The notes under the pieces were generated by a model that ran no database searches, had not been told where the DNA came from, and saw only the letters and a program-made list of their open reading frames with translations. From contig JAUJNI010000004.1 of the NCBI GenBank assembly GCA_030446465.1, positions 40,488-104,487 of the forward strand: a stretch of 64,000 bases of DNA, written 5' to 3'. How positions within the stretch are numbered: position 1 is the stretch's first letter; each line of letters opens with the position of its first letter. Shown piece after piece: positions 16,922 to 26,603 of the stretch. The position numbers and the translations under genes are program-made. This DNA is from Actinomycetota bacterium. GTDB lineage: Bacteria; Actinomycetota; CADDZG01; WHSQ01.

Positions 16922-18542
16922 ATGATTCCGGCAAAGCCATCTTCTCCTGTGAATGCGGCGCGCCCCGGCCGGCCCTGGCTCGCCTACGGCGGTCTCCTTG
17001 TTGGTCTGGTAATACTGGCGATTACGCCCGCTGATGTCGAGCCGGGGTTTCGGGCTGAGGCCAGCATCGTGGAGCCGACCGGCGACGACACCCCGGGCGG
17101 AGATAGTGGTGGCCACGGGTCCTCCGGTGCCGAACCTCCCCGGCCCGAACCTCCCCGGCCCGAACCCCCCGGCCCGAACCCCCCGGCCCGAACCCCAGCC
17201 CATCAACAGATCATTTGAGGGTCTGACCACTTTTCGAGGCAATGCCACCCGCACCTATTACGGCGAGGGGCCGTTGCCAGAGAAGCCGAAGGTGCTGTGG
17301 CGTTACCCGGAGACCGGAGGGCTGTGCTCCGAGTCCTCTGATGAAGGGGGCACGAAGGTGTGGTGCGGTACCGGCTGGACCGGGCAACCCAACGTGATTG
17401 AAAGAAAGAGCGGGCCGGTGGAGGTCCGCTTCGGGGCCTACGACCGGGGCGTGCACATCCTCAACGGTCGCACCGGGGAGGAGCTCAAGAGCACCTTTTT
17501 CACCGGAGATCTCATCAAGGGCACGGTGAGCAGTGATCCGGACCGCTATCCGCTCCTCTACACGGGGTCGCGGGACAACTACCTTCGCGTCCTGGCGCTG
17601 GATCGGGGACCAAAGCCGGTGGAGCTGTGGAGCCTTCATGCCGACTCAGCGCCCAACCCTGTCTGGAATGACGACTGGGATGGCAGCCCGTTGATCATCG
17701 ATGACTACCTGCTCGAGGGCGGTGAGAACTCCTGGTTCTACGTAGTGAAGTTGAACCGCGGCTACGACGCCGAGGGAAAGGTCACTGTTGCCCCCGAGAT
17801 CAGGATGCTGGTTCCGGGATACGACGAGTCCTTGTTTTCTGCAATCGGGGACGACACCGTCTCCATCGAGAATTCCGTGGCCTACAGGAATGGTGTGGTC
17901 TACTTCGCAAACTCCGGGGGCCTGGTGCAGGGGTGGAACATCTCCGATGTGCTCGATGGAGGGGACCGTTATCGACAAGTGTTTCGGTTTTGGACCGGAG
18001 ACGATACGGACGCTTCCTTGGTGATCGATGACGAGGGTTACCTCTACGCCGCTTCCGAGTACGAGCGCCTCAACGCGCGCAGCGCCAAGCTCGGGCAGCT
18101 TATGAAGCTCGATCCGCGTCGACCTAACAAACCTTTGGTGTGGTCTCTCCCGGTCGTGGACGAGGGCATCGTGGGCGGTATTTGGGCGACCCCGGCGCTC
18201 TACGGGGATGCTCTGTTCGTCACTACGAACTCTGGGCGGCTGCTGGCCGTAAACCGAGACAGCGGAAAGATTGCATGGCAGATGGAGTTGGCGGGTCCGA
18301 CTTGGTCTTCTCCGGTTGCACTCGACGGAGTATTGGTCGTCGGCGATTGCGACGGTGTGCTCCGCGCCTATGACATCACCCAACCCCTGAAGGGACGGCC
18401 GAAGGAGTTGTGGCAAGTGCAGCTGGACGGCTGCATCGAGTCAACGCCCGCAGTGTGGAAGGGAATGATCTACGTCGGCTCGCGCGGCGGGGGCATCTAC
18501 GGGATCGGCGACCCTCTCCGGCGCTCTGCTATTCGAGGATGA
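16922..18542 (+). CDS. Membrane-anchored PQQ-like beta-propeller protein, frame disrupted
   Basis: The N-terminus (ATG 16922, or TTG 16913) encodes a short basic stretch, a membrane anchor (LAYGGLLVGLVILAITPAD) and a Gly/Pro-rich linker. That frame ends at about 17216. The long propeller frame runs from about 17034 to 18542 and contains WD40/PQQ-type blades (for example IWATPALYGDALFVTTNSGRLLAV, WSSPVALDGVLVVGDCDG, STPAVWKGMIYVGSRGGGIYGI). The two parts join only if two bases are restored in the PPRPE repeat at 17135-17192. The protein is probably an extracytoplasmic binding or scaffold protein with no dehydrogenase motif seen. Confidence 0.75.
17135..17192 (+). repeat. Tandem repeat encoding PPRPE, with two 14-base units
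   Basis: Four units lie in tandem: two of 15 bases (CCTCCCCGGCCCGAA) followed by two of 14 bases (CCCCCCGGCCCGAA). Each 15-base unit encodes PPRPE. The two 14-base units each lack one C in a C-run and shift the frame by two in total. Confidence 0.9.
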
Positions 18543-18751
18543 GAGGCCCGATCCACCGAGAGGATCGCCTCAACGAAGCTGCGCCGAGTGGGTTTACGTC
18601 TGGCATCCGCCAGTTCGACGCCGACCATAAGTTCGGCCGCTGTGACGGCCGCGATGACCACGTCGTCATCGTCGCTGGCGACCTCTTCTAGGTGAGATCG
18701 GCTCCGCTCTGCGGCGACGAGGACCGTTGTATCGAAGATCAGTCTTACCAG
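18497..18751 (-). pseudogene. Truncated PIN-domain (vapC-like) gene
   Basis: The reading frame LVRLIFDTTVLVAAERSRSHLEE...VVIAAVTAAELMVGVELADARRKPTRRSFVEAILSV is a clear VapC N-terminal half (first Asp and the AELMVGVE helix). It then breaks into unrelated sequence at about 18550, beside the end of the PQQ-like gene. The C-terminal catalytic acids are missing. A 28-codon ORF ending ALEESRW at its 5' side may be the remnant of the antitoxin tail. Confidence 0.7.
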
Positions 18752-18907
18752 CGGGATTCCTCGAGCGCCAGAGAGTCCCTGATTTGAACAAGCTCGGCGG
18801 ACCACGATCTGTCCACGGGGTGCGCCCTCATTGATGTCTTTGATCACTTTTCCCGTAGCACCCGATGCGGAGGCTATCCGCTTCCACCGGATGGCCGAGG
18901 GAGCCCA

Positions 18908-20094
18908 TCAGGACTTCAACCATAATCGTACGTGACTCGGCTCCATCGTCTCATTGACGACGTCAATCAGGTGCGTTGTCAGGGAATCGATATCGACGTC
19001 CTCGCGTACTGTGGCGCCGAAGACCTCGATCATCTTTCGCGCGTTGTACTTCCGGCGGTTGAACCGGCGGTCGACGGCTTCCTGGATGTACTTTCGAACC
19101 GGGCTAAACAGGGCTGCCACGGTAAGCGTCGCGCCGGCAACGACAACCTCACTGGCTGCAAGGCGATCGCTAACGACCTGCTGCGCTGCAATCACGATTC
19201 CGTAGTACGCCAGCCCCAGAACCCCTGTGACGATTCCGTACACGAGGGTCCGGTTGATAATGACATCGATGTCGTAGAGGCGGTATCGGAGAATGGCGAT
19301 TCCCACAGCAACAGGGATGCCACCGAACGCAAGCAGGACGATGACGTTTGTCCACTGGATGAGATACGAGGGCACGATCCCCAGCTGCGGGATGACAACA
19401 CTGACCACCAGTACAGTCACAGCGTAGACGAACCACTTGAGTTGCTGTCGTTCCTCGCCGCTCGACCGCTTTAGCCGCAAAGGACGGCGATCCCGGCGGC
19501 GAGGGCGGTCAGAAGCGCTAAGAGGAATGAGGCTCCGAGCACGACTGCGAGCCATCCGTCACCGAAGCCCTCCGGCCCATTGAAGCTGTGGAGGTCCTCC
19601 ACTCCTGGGGGAGCCGTGAGCCAGGCTGCTGCCACAGCGAGCGCCAAACTGTTCAGAGCCGTGACCCACGCAACGGGCCTCCACCTCCGCGAGGGCAGTC
19701 TCCCGGTGGGAAAGATGAGCATGACGAATGTCGTGATGCCTCCTGCGGCAGGAAGCCAGGAGCCCAGCCACGCCATTACCTCTCCTGCAGGGAGCGTGCC
19801 TGGGGCCGACACCAACGCTCGGATTGCGTAGTCCTGGGTGAAGATCGACAGAACCAGACCGAACCCGACGGCGCAGAACAGCCACCCCACGCAGTTATCG
19901 GGTACTCGGGAGGTCACAAGCGCGCCGACCGTCGCAGCCACCACCCCGAGCACGGCCATCTGACCTGGCAACCCTATGGAATCCGCACTTGTAACGGCGC
20001 GGTTCAGAAACGCCAGTACGAGATCCGCGACCGCCAGAATCACACTCGAGGCCCACAGGGCCCAAACGGCTCGCGATGAGGTCGGGAGGCCCAT
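18908..20094 (-). pseudogene. Multi-pass membrane protein (sensor-like), one frameshift
   Basis: Two adjacent frames together encode one protein. Residues 1-207 (from ATG 20094) carry about six membrane helices and end AALAAGIAVLCG. The second frame resumes LRLKRSSGEERQQLKWFVYA and adds three helices, a cytosolic VRKYIQEAVDRRFNRRKYNA region and the end LIDVVNETMEPSHVRLWLKS. Restoring a single base near 19484 gives one frame of 396 codons. Actinobacterial proteins of this layout resemble the membrane part of histidine kinases but lack a kinase domain. Confidence 0.75.
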
Positions 20095-20625
20095 CGCTTA
20101 TCTCTCGACTCTCCCTTCCTGTACAGAGTTCGGGGCACGCACTCCAAGTCTCACCCGCGACCCTACGGGAGACCGCTCCGCTGGTCCGCTCCTCTCGCCT
20201 AAATCTCTCGGGATTTCGAATCTGTGGGCGATCGGACGGGTGGTCGGTCGGCCTCCTGACACAAAAGCTCAGGGGAAGAGCCGCTGCTCAGTTGGGAGGT
20301 GGGGCGCCCACTCGCGGAGTTGCAGTCATCTCACCACCCTCGGCAGCGCCTCCTGCGTGACCTCGGCCTGCTCGGAATCCGCGTGTCCGTTGCGTTGATC
20401 GTGAGCGAAAGGTAACCACGGCGGCGAAGCTCCGTTCGGGAGCAGCAGCGGTGGATCCGTTCGGCGCCCTCGATGATGAGCTCCGTCGGTGGTGCCTCGG
20501 CACGTCCGCCGATGCAATACCTCTCATCCTGCTTAGCCGGCTGGCGGCTTCCGCGCGCTGATCATCCATGCGGCCGAGCCGAACATGACTCCATCAGCAG
20601 TCTCATGCTCTGCCAGACTCACTTT
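20095..20625. other. Intergenic region with a gene-tail remnant
   Basis: This 530-base stretch holds no convincing gene. On the minus strand at about 20265-20314 it encodes LREWAPHLPTEQRLFP followed by a stop, which is the C-terminus of an HTH_42/YcaQ-like protein. The same segment is part of a repeat shared with 24876-24966. The rest has broken open frames without ribosome sites. Confidence 0.6.
20222..20314 (+). repeat. Direct repeat copy 1 (about 93 bp)
   Basis: The segment is nearly identical (about five substitutions and one 2-base indel) to 24876-24966, in the same orientation. Both copies contain the C-terminal codons of an HTH_42/YcaQ-type gene on the minus strand. Confidence 0.9.
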
Positions 20626-21387
20626 CTACGACGAGAGCGCCGCGGCCCGGCGTGATCCGTCCAGATCCTGCAACAGTCCCCGGACCATTCCCGTGCTGCA
20701 CAGAAAGCGATAGGCGTCTTCAGCATCGGCGCCCTCACAGACCAACTCCTCCACACCGGAGATCTCGACCCGCTCAAAGCCCGCCGACACCAAGTCCCGT
20801 TCGACGCCGTCGCGATCTGCGAGCCCGAACGGGCCAGGCGAGCCGAGCGCCGGCGACGGTAGATCCCTGCCCGCAGACAATGCCGCGCGCATCCCCTGCA
20901 ACCACTCGTTGCGCCTCAACTCCTGCCATCCGAGCATCACGAGACGCCCCCCGGCCCGGCTTGCGCGCCACATGTTGCGGAAGGCGGCGCGCCGGTCCAA
21001 GAAGAACATCGCGCCGAAGCGGCTGATCACCACGTCGTAGGCGCCGGCGTTGAACGGGTGGACCTGGGCGTCGGTTCGCTCGAAAGAGACGTTGAGGAGT
21101 CCTTCGGCCCCCGCGAGCTCGCGTGCGCTCTCGATCATCGCCGTCGACAGATCCACTCCCAAAGCCGCCCCTCGGGGCGCCGCTCGACCCGCGGCCCTCG
21201 TCGATTCGCCCGTGCCGCAGCCGATGTCCAGCACGTACTCGGACGGCGCGATGGCCGCTGCGGCGAATAGGCGGTCGTGGTACCTGCGAATCGACCGGTC
21301 GTAGCGCTCCCACTCGCGCGCCCATCCCTCGCCCTCCTCGCCGTCCCACGCGGCCGCCATCTCGACGTTCGCGATCGGCGTCGCCAT
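20626..21387 (-). CDS. Class I SAM-dependent methyltransferase
   Basis: This 253-residue protein contains motif I YVLDIGCGTGESTRAAGRAA, an acidic end to strand 2 (GVDLSTAMIESAR) and the post-I and II blocks (AYDVVISRFGAMFF, FRNMWRASRAGGRLVML). The layout is the Methyltransf_11/25 group, similar to UbiE/arsenite methyltransferase-type proteins. ATG 21387 was chosen; ATG 21453 would overlap the cupin gene. It follows the cupin in the same direction, so the two may be co-transcribed. Confidence 0.85.
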   Translation of the reverse strand: MATPIANVEMAAAWDGEEGEGWAREWERYDRSIRRYHDRLFAAAAIAPSEYVLDIGCGTGESTRAAGRAAPRGAALGVDLSTAMIESARELAGAEGLLNVSFERTDAQVHPFNAGAYDVVISRFGAMFFLDRRAAFRNMWRASRAGGRLVMLGWQELRRNEWLQGMRAALSAGRDLPSPALGSPGPFGLADRDGVERDLVSAGFERVEISGVEELVCEGADAEDAYRFLCSTGMVRGLLQDLDGSRRAAALSS

Positions 21388-21434
21388 GACGTCGGTTTCT
21401 GGTCGCTGACCTTTCGACACCGAGGACACCGATG

Positions 21435-21911
21435 TCACTCGAGGACCTCGCATCCGGAGGCGATGATGACGTCCATCATGGCCTCGAGGTCAGGTGGTTC
21501 CTGTGAGGGGGGAGGGAGGGTTCGTGTAGCGGCGGGCTCGCTCGTTGCCCGAAGGACCTCCTCAAAGCCTCCCGGGGTGAAGATGAACAGCATCCGGCAC
21601 CCGGCGTCTCCGACCGTGTACTTGTGCGGGATGTCGCGGGGGCCGAAGACGAAGTCTCCGGGGCCCGCTTCGATCTGCTTTCCTCCGACCTCGAAGGTGG
21701 CGTTGCCCTCGAGGATCCAAAAGCCTTCATCCTCCCGATGGTGTACGTGCAACGGTCCCGTGCCCGGACCCTCCGTGATCTCCAGAATCGTGACCAGCCC
21801 GCCGGTCTGAGCCGCCGTGACCTTTATCTCGGCAAGCCCGCCCATCCACCAGCGAGCCTCTCCCTCGCCCGTGGGCACTGCCACCGGATCGAGCGTCTTG
21901 GTCTGCGCCAT
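21435..21911 (-). CDS. Cupin domain protein
   Basis: This 158-residue single cupin begins MAQTKTLDPVAV behind GAGGAGGCAG. Cupin motif 1 is PLHVHHREDEGFWILEG (HxH-x4-E) and motif 2 PGDFVFGPRDIPHKY. The metal-binding residues are present. Proteins of this length include quercetinase-like and mannose isomerase-like cupins; the function is unknown. It is divergent from the LuxR-type regulator. Confidence 0.88.
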   Translation of the reverse strand: MAQTKTLDPVAVPTGEGEARWWMGGLAEIKVTAAQTGGLVTILEITEGPGTGPLHVHHREDEGFWILEGNATFEVGGKQIEAGPGDFVFGPRDIPHKYTVGDAGCRMLFIFTPGGFEEVLRATSEPAATRTLPPPSQEPPDLEAMMDVIIASGCEVLE

Positions 21912-22042
21912 CTCTGCCTCCTCGTCCCGAAATGGGCTGCCGTGTGGCAGTCCGTCACGGGCATCGTCCCGCCGCACCGGGAGCGAAGACATCAGGGAGG
22001 TCACGTATTTCGAATCCCGGAGCAGACGCGAAGATCGTCCGC

Positions 22043-24856
22043 GTGGCACTTCTGGGTCGCGACGCGGAGCTGGCCGCCTTGCGACGAGCGATCAAGGCTT
22101 CAGCGCAAGGCCGTCGGGCCGTCGTCGTCGTCGAGGGCGAGGCGGGGATAGGAAAGAGCGCCGTCATCAGCGAGGCGCTGACCGAGGTGGCACCATCGGC
22201 CTGTCGCCTTCACGGGGTTGCCGACCGACTTGGCCGGGGCCTTCCTTTCGGCCTCCTGGCAAACGCGTTGCAGATCAAGCCCGGGAGCGAGGACGGCCCC
22301 TTCGCGGAGGTCGCGCGCATCTTGTTCGACAGCGACGGTGAGACTGGAACGCTCAGGTTCCGGGCGATCGAGACGACCCTGAACATCCTCGAGGAACTGG
22401 CGGAGGACCGATCCGTCTTGCTGATCCTCGAGGATCTGGAGTGGGCCGACGACGCAACGCTGACATTGATCGAGCGGTACCTCGGTCGCTCCGAGTTCGT
22501 CCGGATCTGTCTGATCGTCTCGGCGCGACCAGAGCCGCGTTCGCCCGAGGTCGCAGCCGTGATGGACGCGCTGGAGCGCGCCCGCGCCGTGATGCTGAGG
22601 CCCCAGCCCCTGCCCGCGGATGCCGCGCGCGAGTTCGCGCGTCAACTGCTACGAGGAAAACAGCCGGGTCCGAACCTGACCAGACAGCTCGAGCGCGCCG
22701 GCGGCAACCCGCTCTTCATAGTCGAGTTGGTCACCGCCCTCGAGGAGTTCGATCTCGTGACCGATCGCGGCGACGAAGCGGAAAGCGATGCCACTACGCT
22801 GCCGCCCTCGCTTCGCCTGACCATCCTTCGCCGCTTGGCTGCCCTCGGTGACCCCGTGGTCTCGTTGCTCAAGAACGCGGCCGTGCTCGGCCGTCGGTTC
22901 GACATCATGGACCTCGCCGCGCTCAGCCATCTCACGCTGCCCGAAGTTCTCGAGCGTCTGGAGGCGGCGCGGCGCGCGGCGTTGATCCAAGACGAGGCGG
23001 GTGGTCTTGCCTTTCGTCACGACGTCATCCGCGACGCTCTCTACGACGACATCCCGGAATCCGCGCGCCGGGCGCTGCACACCCATGTGAGTGACGTCCT
23101 CGCAGCTCGTGAAGCAGATCCGGTAGAGATTGCCGAGCACGTCGTACGCGGGATCGAGCGCGGCGATGTCGAAACAGCCCAGCGACTGCGAATCGCCGCG
23201 GCGCGGCTCCGCACGACCGCGCCACGCGACGCGATACGGCTGCTCGACCTCGCGCTCGACGCAGCTCGAGATCATCCGGAGCGGGGAACCATCGAGGCCG
23301 AGTTGGCAGATGTGTGCATGTGGGTGGGTCAGCCCCAGCGAGCGGAGGAGCTCGCCCGGCGGGCTCTGGACCGCGGGCACGTGACGCTGACGACGTCGGT
23401 TGCGTTGATGCGCGCGGTGGTGCAGCAGAACGAACCCGAGCACACGGTCGCCACGATCGACCTGCTCCTAGAGCGAAACGCCGGCCGCGCCGCGGAGGCT
23501 CGGATCCAGGCCGAAGCCGCGCAGGGGCTTTCGACGTCCGGAGCACATCACGACCGGGCGCGGGCTGCGTCGTTTCGCGCACTCGAGCTCGCGGGAGAAG
23601 AGGATCCCACCGCGACGATGTTGGCCGAGATCACTCTCGGTTACCTGGCGAACTACCACGGCTATCTCGCCGAGGCGACTGAACATTCGGCGCGCGCGCT
23701 TCAGGCAGCGACGAACGATCCGACCGAGGAAGCGCTGAGGCGCGCGCCTCACCTGACGCACGGCTTCCACCTCAATCTCTCCGGACGATCGTCCGACGCG
23801 GAAGAGGTTCTGCGCGAGGGCGTCGCGACCGCTCAGCGGCTCGGAACGGAGTGGGCGATCCCGAGCTATCACTTGCTCGCAGGCGCGATATATGACGTTC
23901 AGGGGCGATGGGACGAGGCGGAGACGGAGCTGGCCGCGGGGATCCGACATGCGAAGGAGCTTGGTGTCTCGGTTCAGCTCCTGAACGCGTACATGTTTCT
24001 GGCGGAACTGCTGGTCGAACGAGGTGAGCTCGGCCGGGCGCGGGGCTTACTCGACCAAGCGGGTTTGAATCTGACTCCGGATGAAGCGAGCAGGCTTCCG
24101 AGCCCCTTCGCCCGCTGGGGAGGACGCCGCTTCCTCGACGAGGCCGAGGGACGCTTCGACGACGTCGCCACTCGGGCTGCCGCCACCATCGATCTGATCG
24201 AGAAAACGGACTACGTGTTCGTGTATCGACCGGCGGGGATCGACCTCGTGCGCGCCCTTGTGCGCGTCGATCGCAGGGATGAGGCGAAGCTCGTAGTCGA
24301 GAGACTCCACTGGCTGGTCGAAGGAGGTGGCCCTAACTGGTTTTGCGGTGATGCGGAGTGTGCAGCCGGGCTTGTGAATGAGGAGGTGGATGCGTTGCTG
24401 GCGGCAGTAGATCATTACCGCGACAGCGAGTGGCCTTTCCGGCTGGCAACCGGTCTGGTCGATGCGGCGCGCGCTCTAAAGAAGCATGACAATTCACGCG
24501 CCGCGGACTTGCTGCAGGAGGCGGCCGAGATATTCGAGAGGCTCGGGGCGCTGCGAAGAGCCCATGGTTGCGCAGCCGCGTTGCGTGAGCTGGGCGTGCG
24601 CCGGGGTGTCCGGGGCGCGCGAAAGCGTGCGACGGTCGGCTGGGACGCGCTTACGGAGAGGGAGCTGAGCATCGCTCGGCTCGTGGCGGATGGGCTGTCG
24701 AACCCGGAGATCGCGGAGCGGCTCTTCATCTCGCGTCGCACGGTCGAGGTGCACCTCGGCCACATCTTCAGCAAGCTCAACCTGACGTCGAGAACGCGTC
24801 TTGCGACCGAAGTGGTAAAGCGGCGCAGCTTGGCCAATGGAGCACACCCGCGCTAG
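22043..24856 (+). CDS. AAA ATPase - LuxR family transcriptional regulator (LAL type)
   Basis: This 937-residue protein starts at GTG 22043 (VALLGRDAELAALRRAI). The ATPase domain shows P-loop EGEAGIGKSAV near residue 32 and Walker B VLLILEDLEWADDATL. A long helical TPR-like middle follows. The C-terminal LuxR helix-turn-helix is LTERELSIARLVADGLSNPEIAERLFISRRTVEVHLGHIFSKLN. LAL/MalT-type regulators act as large ATP-dependent activators. The target genes are unknown; the adjacent cupin and methyltransferase are candidates. Confidence 0.92.
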   Translation: MALLGRDAELAALRRAIKASAQGRRAVVVVEGEAGIGKSAVISEALTEVAPSACRLHGVADRLGRGLPFGLLANALQIKPGSEDGPFAEVARILFDSDGETGTLRFRAIETTLNILEELAEDRSVLLILEDLEWADDATLTLIERYLGRSEFVRICLIVSARPEPRSPEVAAVMDALERARAVMLRPQPLPADAAREFARQLLRGKQPGPNLTRQLERAGGNPLFIVELVTALEEFDLVTDRGDEAESDATTLPPSLRLTILRRLAALGDPVVSLLKNAAVLGRRFDIMDLAALSHLTLPEVLERLEAARRAALIQDEAGGLAFRHDVIRDALYDDIPESARRALHTHVSDVLAAREADPVEIAEHVVRGIERGDVETAQRLRIAAARLRTTAPRDAIRLLDLALDAARDHPERGTIEAELADVCMWVGQPQRAEELARRALDRGHVTLTTSVALMRAVVQQNEPEHTVATIDLLLERNAGRAAEARIQAEAAQGLSTSGAHHDRARAASFRALELAGEEDPTATMLAEITLGYLANYHGYLAEATEHSARALQAATNDPTEEALRRAPHLTHGFHLNLSGRSSDAEEVLREGVATAQRLGTEWAIPSYHLLAGAIYDVQGRWDEAETELAAGIRHAKELGVSVQLLNAYMFLAELLVERGELGRARGLLDQAGLNLTPDEASRLPSPFARWGGRRFLDEAEGRFDDVATRAAATIDLIEKTDYVFVYRPAGIDLVRALVRVDRRDEAKLVVERLHWLVEGGGPNWFCGDAECAAGLVNEEVDALLAAVDHYRDSEWPFRLATGLVDAARALKKHDNSRAADLLQEAAEIFERLGALRRAHGCAAALRELGVRRGVRGARKRATVGWDALTERELSIARLVADGLSNPEIAERLFISRRTVEVHLGHIFSKLNLTSRTRLATEVVKRRSLANGAHPR

Positions 24857-24875
24857 CGAGCCAATCCGTTCCTTA

Positions 24876-24966
24876 CTGTGGGCGATCGGACGGGTGGGCG
24901 GTCGGCCTCCTGACAAAAGCTCAGGGGAAAAGCCGCTTCTCCGTTGCGAGGTGGGGCGCCCACTCG
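24876..24966 (+). repeat. Direct repeat copy 2 (about 91 bp)
   Basis: This is the second copy of the repeat at 20222-20314. It overlaps the true C-terminal coding sequence of the HTH_42/YcaQ-like gene, so it is probably the parental copy. Confidence 0.9.
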
Positions 24967-26164
24967 AGGCGGTTCGCGCCCGCAAAGCGGAGGTAGGCGC
25001 CGAGTGCGTCTCGCATTGCGTCCACGAAGCCCTCGGCGCGCCGCGGCGCGAAGCCGTCCTCCCACCAGACGCCGATCACCTCCGCGCCGTCCCTGTCGAT
25101 TCGCGGCTCGATCCGGCCGACGAAGCGGTCGCGGAAGAGGATGGGTAGCACATACCAGCCCCAGCGGCGTTTGGCGGGCGGCAGGAAAAGCTCCCACACG
25201 TAGTGGAATCCGAACAGGCTCCCGAGCAAGCCGCGGTCCCAGACCAACGGGTCGAACGGGGAAGGAACGCGACCGAGGGCGGGGGCTCCGGCGGCGCTTC
25301 CAGCAGCCCGACGTCCTCGCGTATGACGAGGCGCTTGCCGCGCACGCCCTCGACGTTGACGGGAACGAGCTCGTCGAGCTCGACGAGCTCCGCGCGCAGC
25401 GCGGTCCGTCCGGGGCTCTCCGGCCACCGTGGATCAGGCTTCGCCGCACCGAGCCCGCCGAAGATGTCGCCCCCGCCGCCCACGCCGAGCAGGCCGTGCG
25501 CGCGGTAGCGCGACAGGAGCTTGTGCCGGAGCTGCTCCCTCAGCGGGAGGTCGTGCCCAACGACGTCGGCCGGCAGCAGCCGTTCGATCAGGTCGTAGTA
25601 GCGGCGGTTGCCGTCGCGGCGAGCGAGGCCGAGCACGCCCGTGACCGCGTACGCCTCGAGCACGGCGCGTACCGCGTTCGTCGGCATCCCGAACCAGTCC
25701 GTCGTCGGCCCGCGCTCGCGCTCGAAGTCCAGCGAGGACAGTGGGCCCTCCGCGGATCCGCTCGAGGACCCGCTCCGCCACCTCGGCGTTCTCGTCGAGG
25801 ACCTGCGGCGCGCTTCGGCTCAACCTCGCGCGGAACCACGGGAACTCGCTCGAGGGGATGAGTGAGAGCCCCTTGTTGTACGCCTCGAAGATCTCACGGT
25901 GCTCGTAGAGCGCGTCGCACCAGTCGGGGTCGTAGTCGCCGGCGCGTGTAGCACGAGGTCGTGGCTCCGGCCGGCGACCGCGAGCGGATCGAACTGGATC
26001 GACCCGAGCTTGCGGAAGACCTCGAGCACGGCGTCGGGGCCTCCCTCGAGCGATCGCGCCGGCGCAAGGAAGTGCCGGGCGACAAGGAAGCGGCGCGCTG
26101 CCTCAGCGGTGACCCTCACGCGGAAGGACGCTACCGCAGGGGGATCAGAGCCTTTTGCGTTCAA
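24921..26164 (-). pseudogene. HTH_42 / YcaQ-like winged-helix protein, three frameshifts
   Basis: Four consecutive segments in alternating frames together encode one HTH_42 protein. The first (26164 to about 25945) starts FRVRVTAEAARRFLVARHFL and includes LGSIQFDPLAVAGRSHDLVLHA. The second has YEHREIFEAYNKGLSLIPSS. The third has DWFGMPTNAVRAVLEAYAVTGVLGLARRDGNRRYYDLIERLLP. The fourth has SPFDPLVWDRGLLGSLFGFHYVWELFLPPAKRRWGWYVLPILF and ends EWAPHLATEKRLFP. Breaks lie near 25945, 25745 and 25290. Each looks like a 1-2 base deletion in a C-run or CG repeat. YcaQ acts as an interstrand-crosslink DNA glycosylase in E. coli. Confidence 0.8.
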
Positions 26165-26165
26165 C

Positions 26166-26603
26166 TCACATGTTCGTCGGGATGAGCGAGAAACCGACTG
26201 TCTTCGCGGCCTCCCATAGCCTTCGGTCCCAACATGCGAACTGCGCCTCTACGTCGGTTTCTTGTCGAAGGGCCAACGCCGAGGCGAGATGAATAGCGTC
26301 GGCGGCGCGTAGGTTGCGGACACGCACGATGTCACTCGCATGGGAAACGAGGCTCTCGACGATGTCCGCGACCACAAGGTCGTTCCAGCGGCGATCGAAT
26401 TCTTGAATCAGGGAATCCTCTTGCCGTTTGGTTATCTGGTTGTTGCGCCTGAGTCGAGCAAAGGCAGCTCGACACTCGACGTGGGAGAGGCGCGATGTCA
26501 CAGCAATCAGATCTGGTGCACTCAGAAGATCGCGAACGGCATTGCTTCCGGCTTCGTCAATGAACGCCTTCACTAGTGCGCTGGAGTCGAGATAGGTGGT
26601 CAG
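26166..26603 (-). CDS. vapC: PIN-domain ribonuclease toxin (VapC family)
   Basis: The frame opens TTYLDSSALVKAFIDEAGS, the usual VapC N-terminus, but the only start able to include it is CTG at 26603, which overlaps the antitoxin stop as CTGA. GTG 26573 would remove the first catalytic Asp. Other motifs are RLSHVECRAAFAR (conserved E) and LRAADAIHLASALAL (D). The C-terminus CWDRRLWEAAKTVGF fits the family. It forms an operon with the Phd/YefM-type antitoxin. Confidence 0.87.
   Translation of the reverse strand: MTTYLDSSALVKAFIDEAGSNAVRDLLSAPDLIAVTSRLSHVECRAAFARLRRNNQITKRQEDSLIQEFDRRWNDLVVADIVESLVSHASDIVRVRNLRAADAIHLASALALRQETDVEAQFACWDRRLWEAAKTVGFSLIPTNM

Noticed and set aside
20288..20569. 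93-residue minus-strand ORF in the intergenic region
   Set aside because: No ribosome site and no homology; it overlaps the repeat remnant in a different frame from the YcaQ-like tail.
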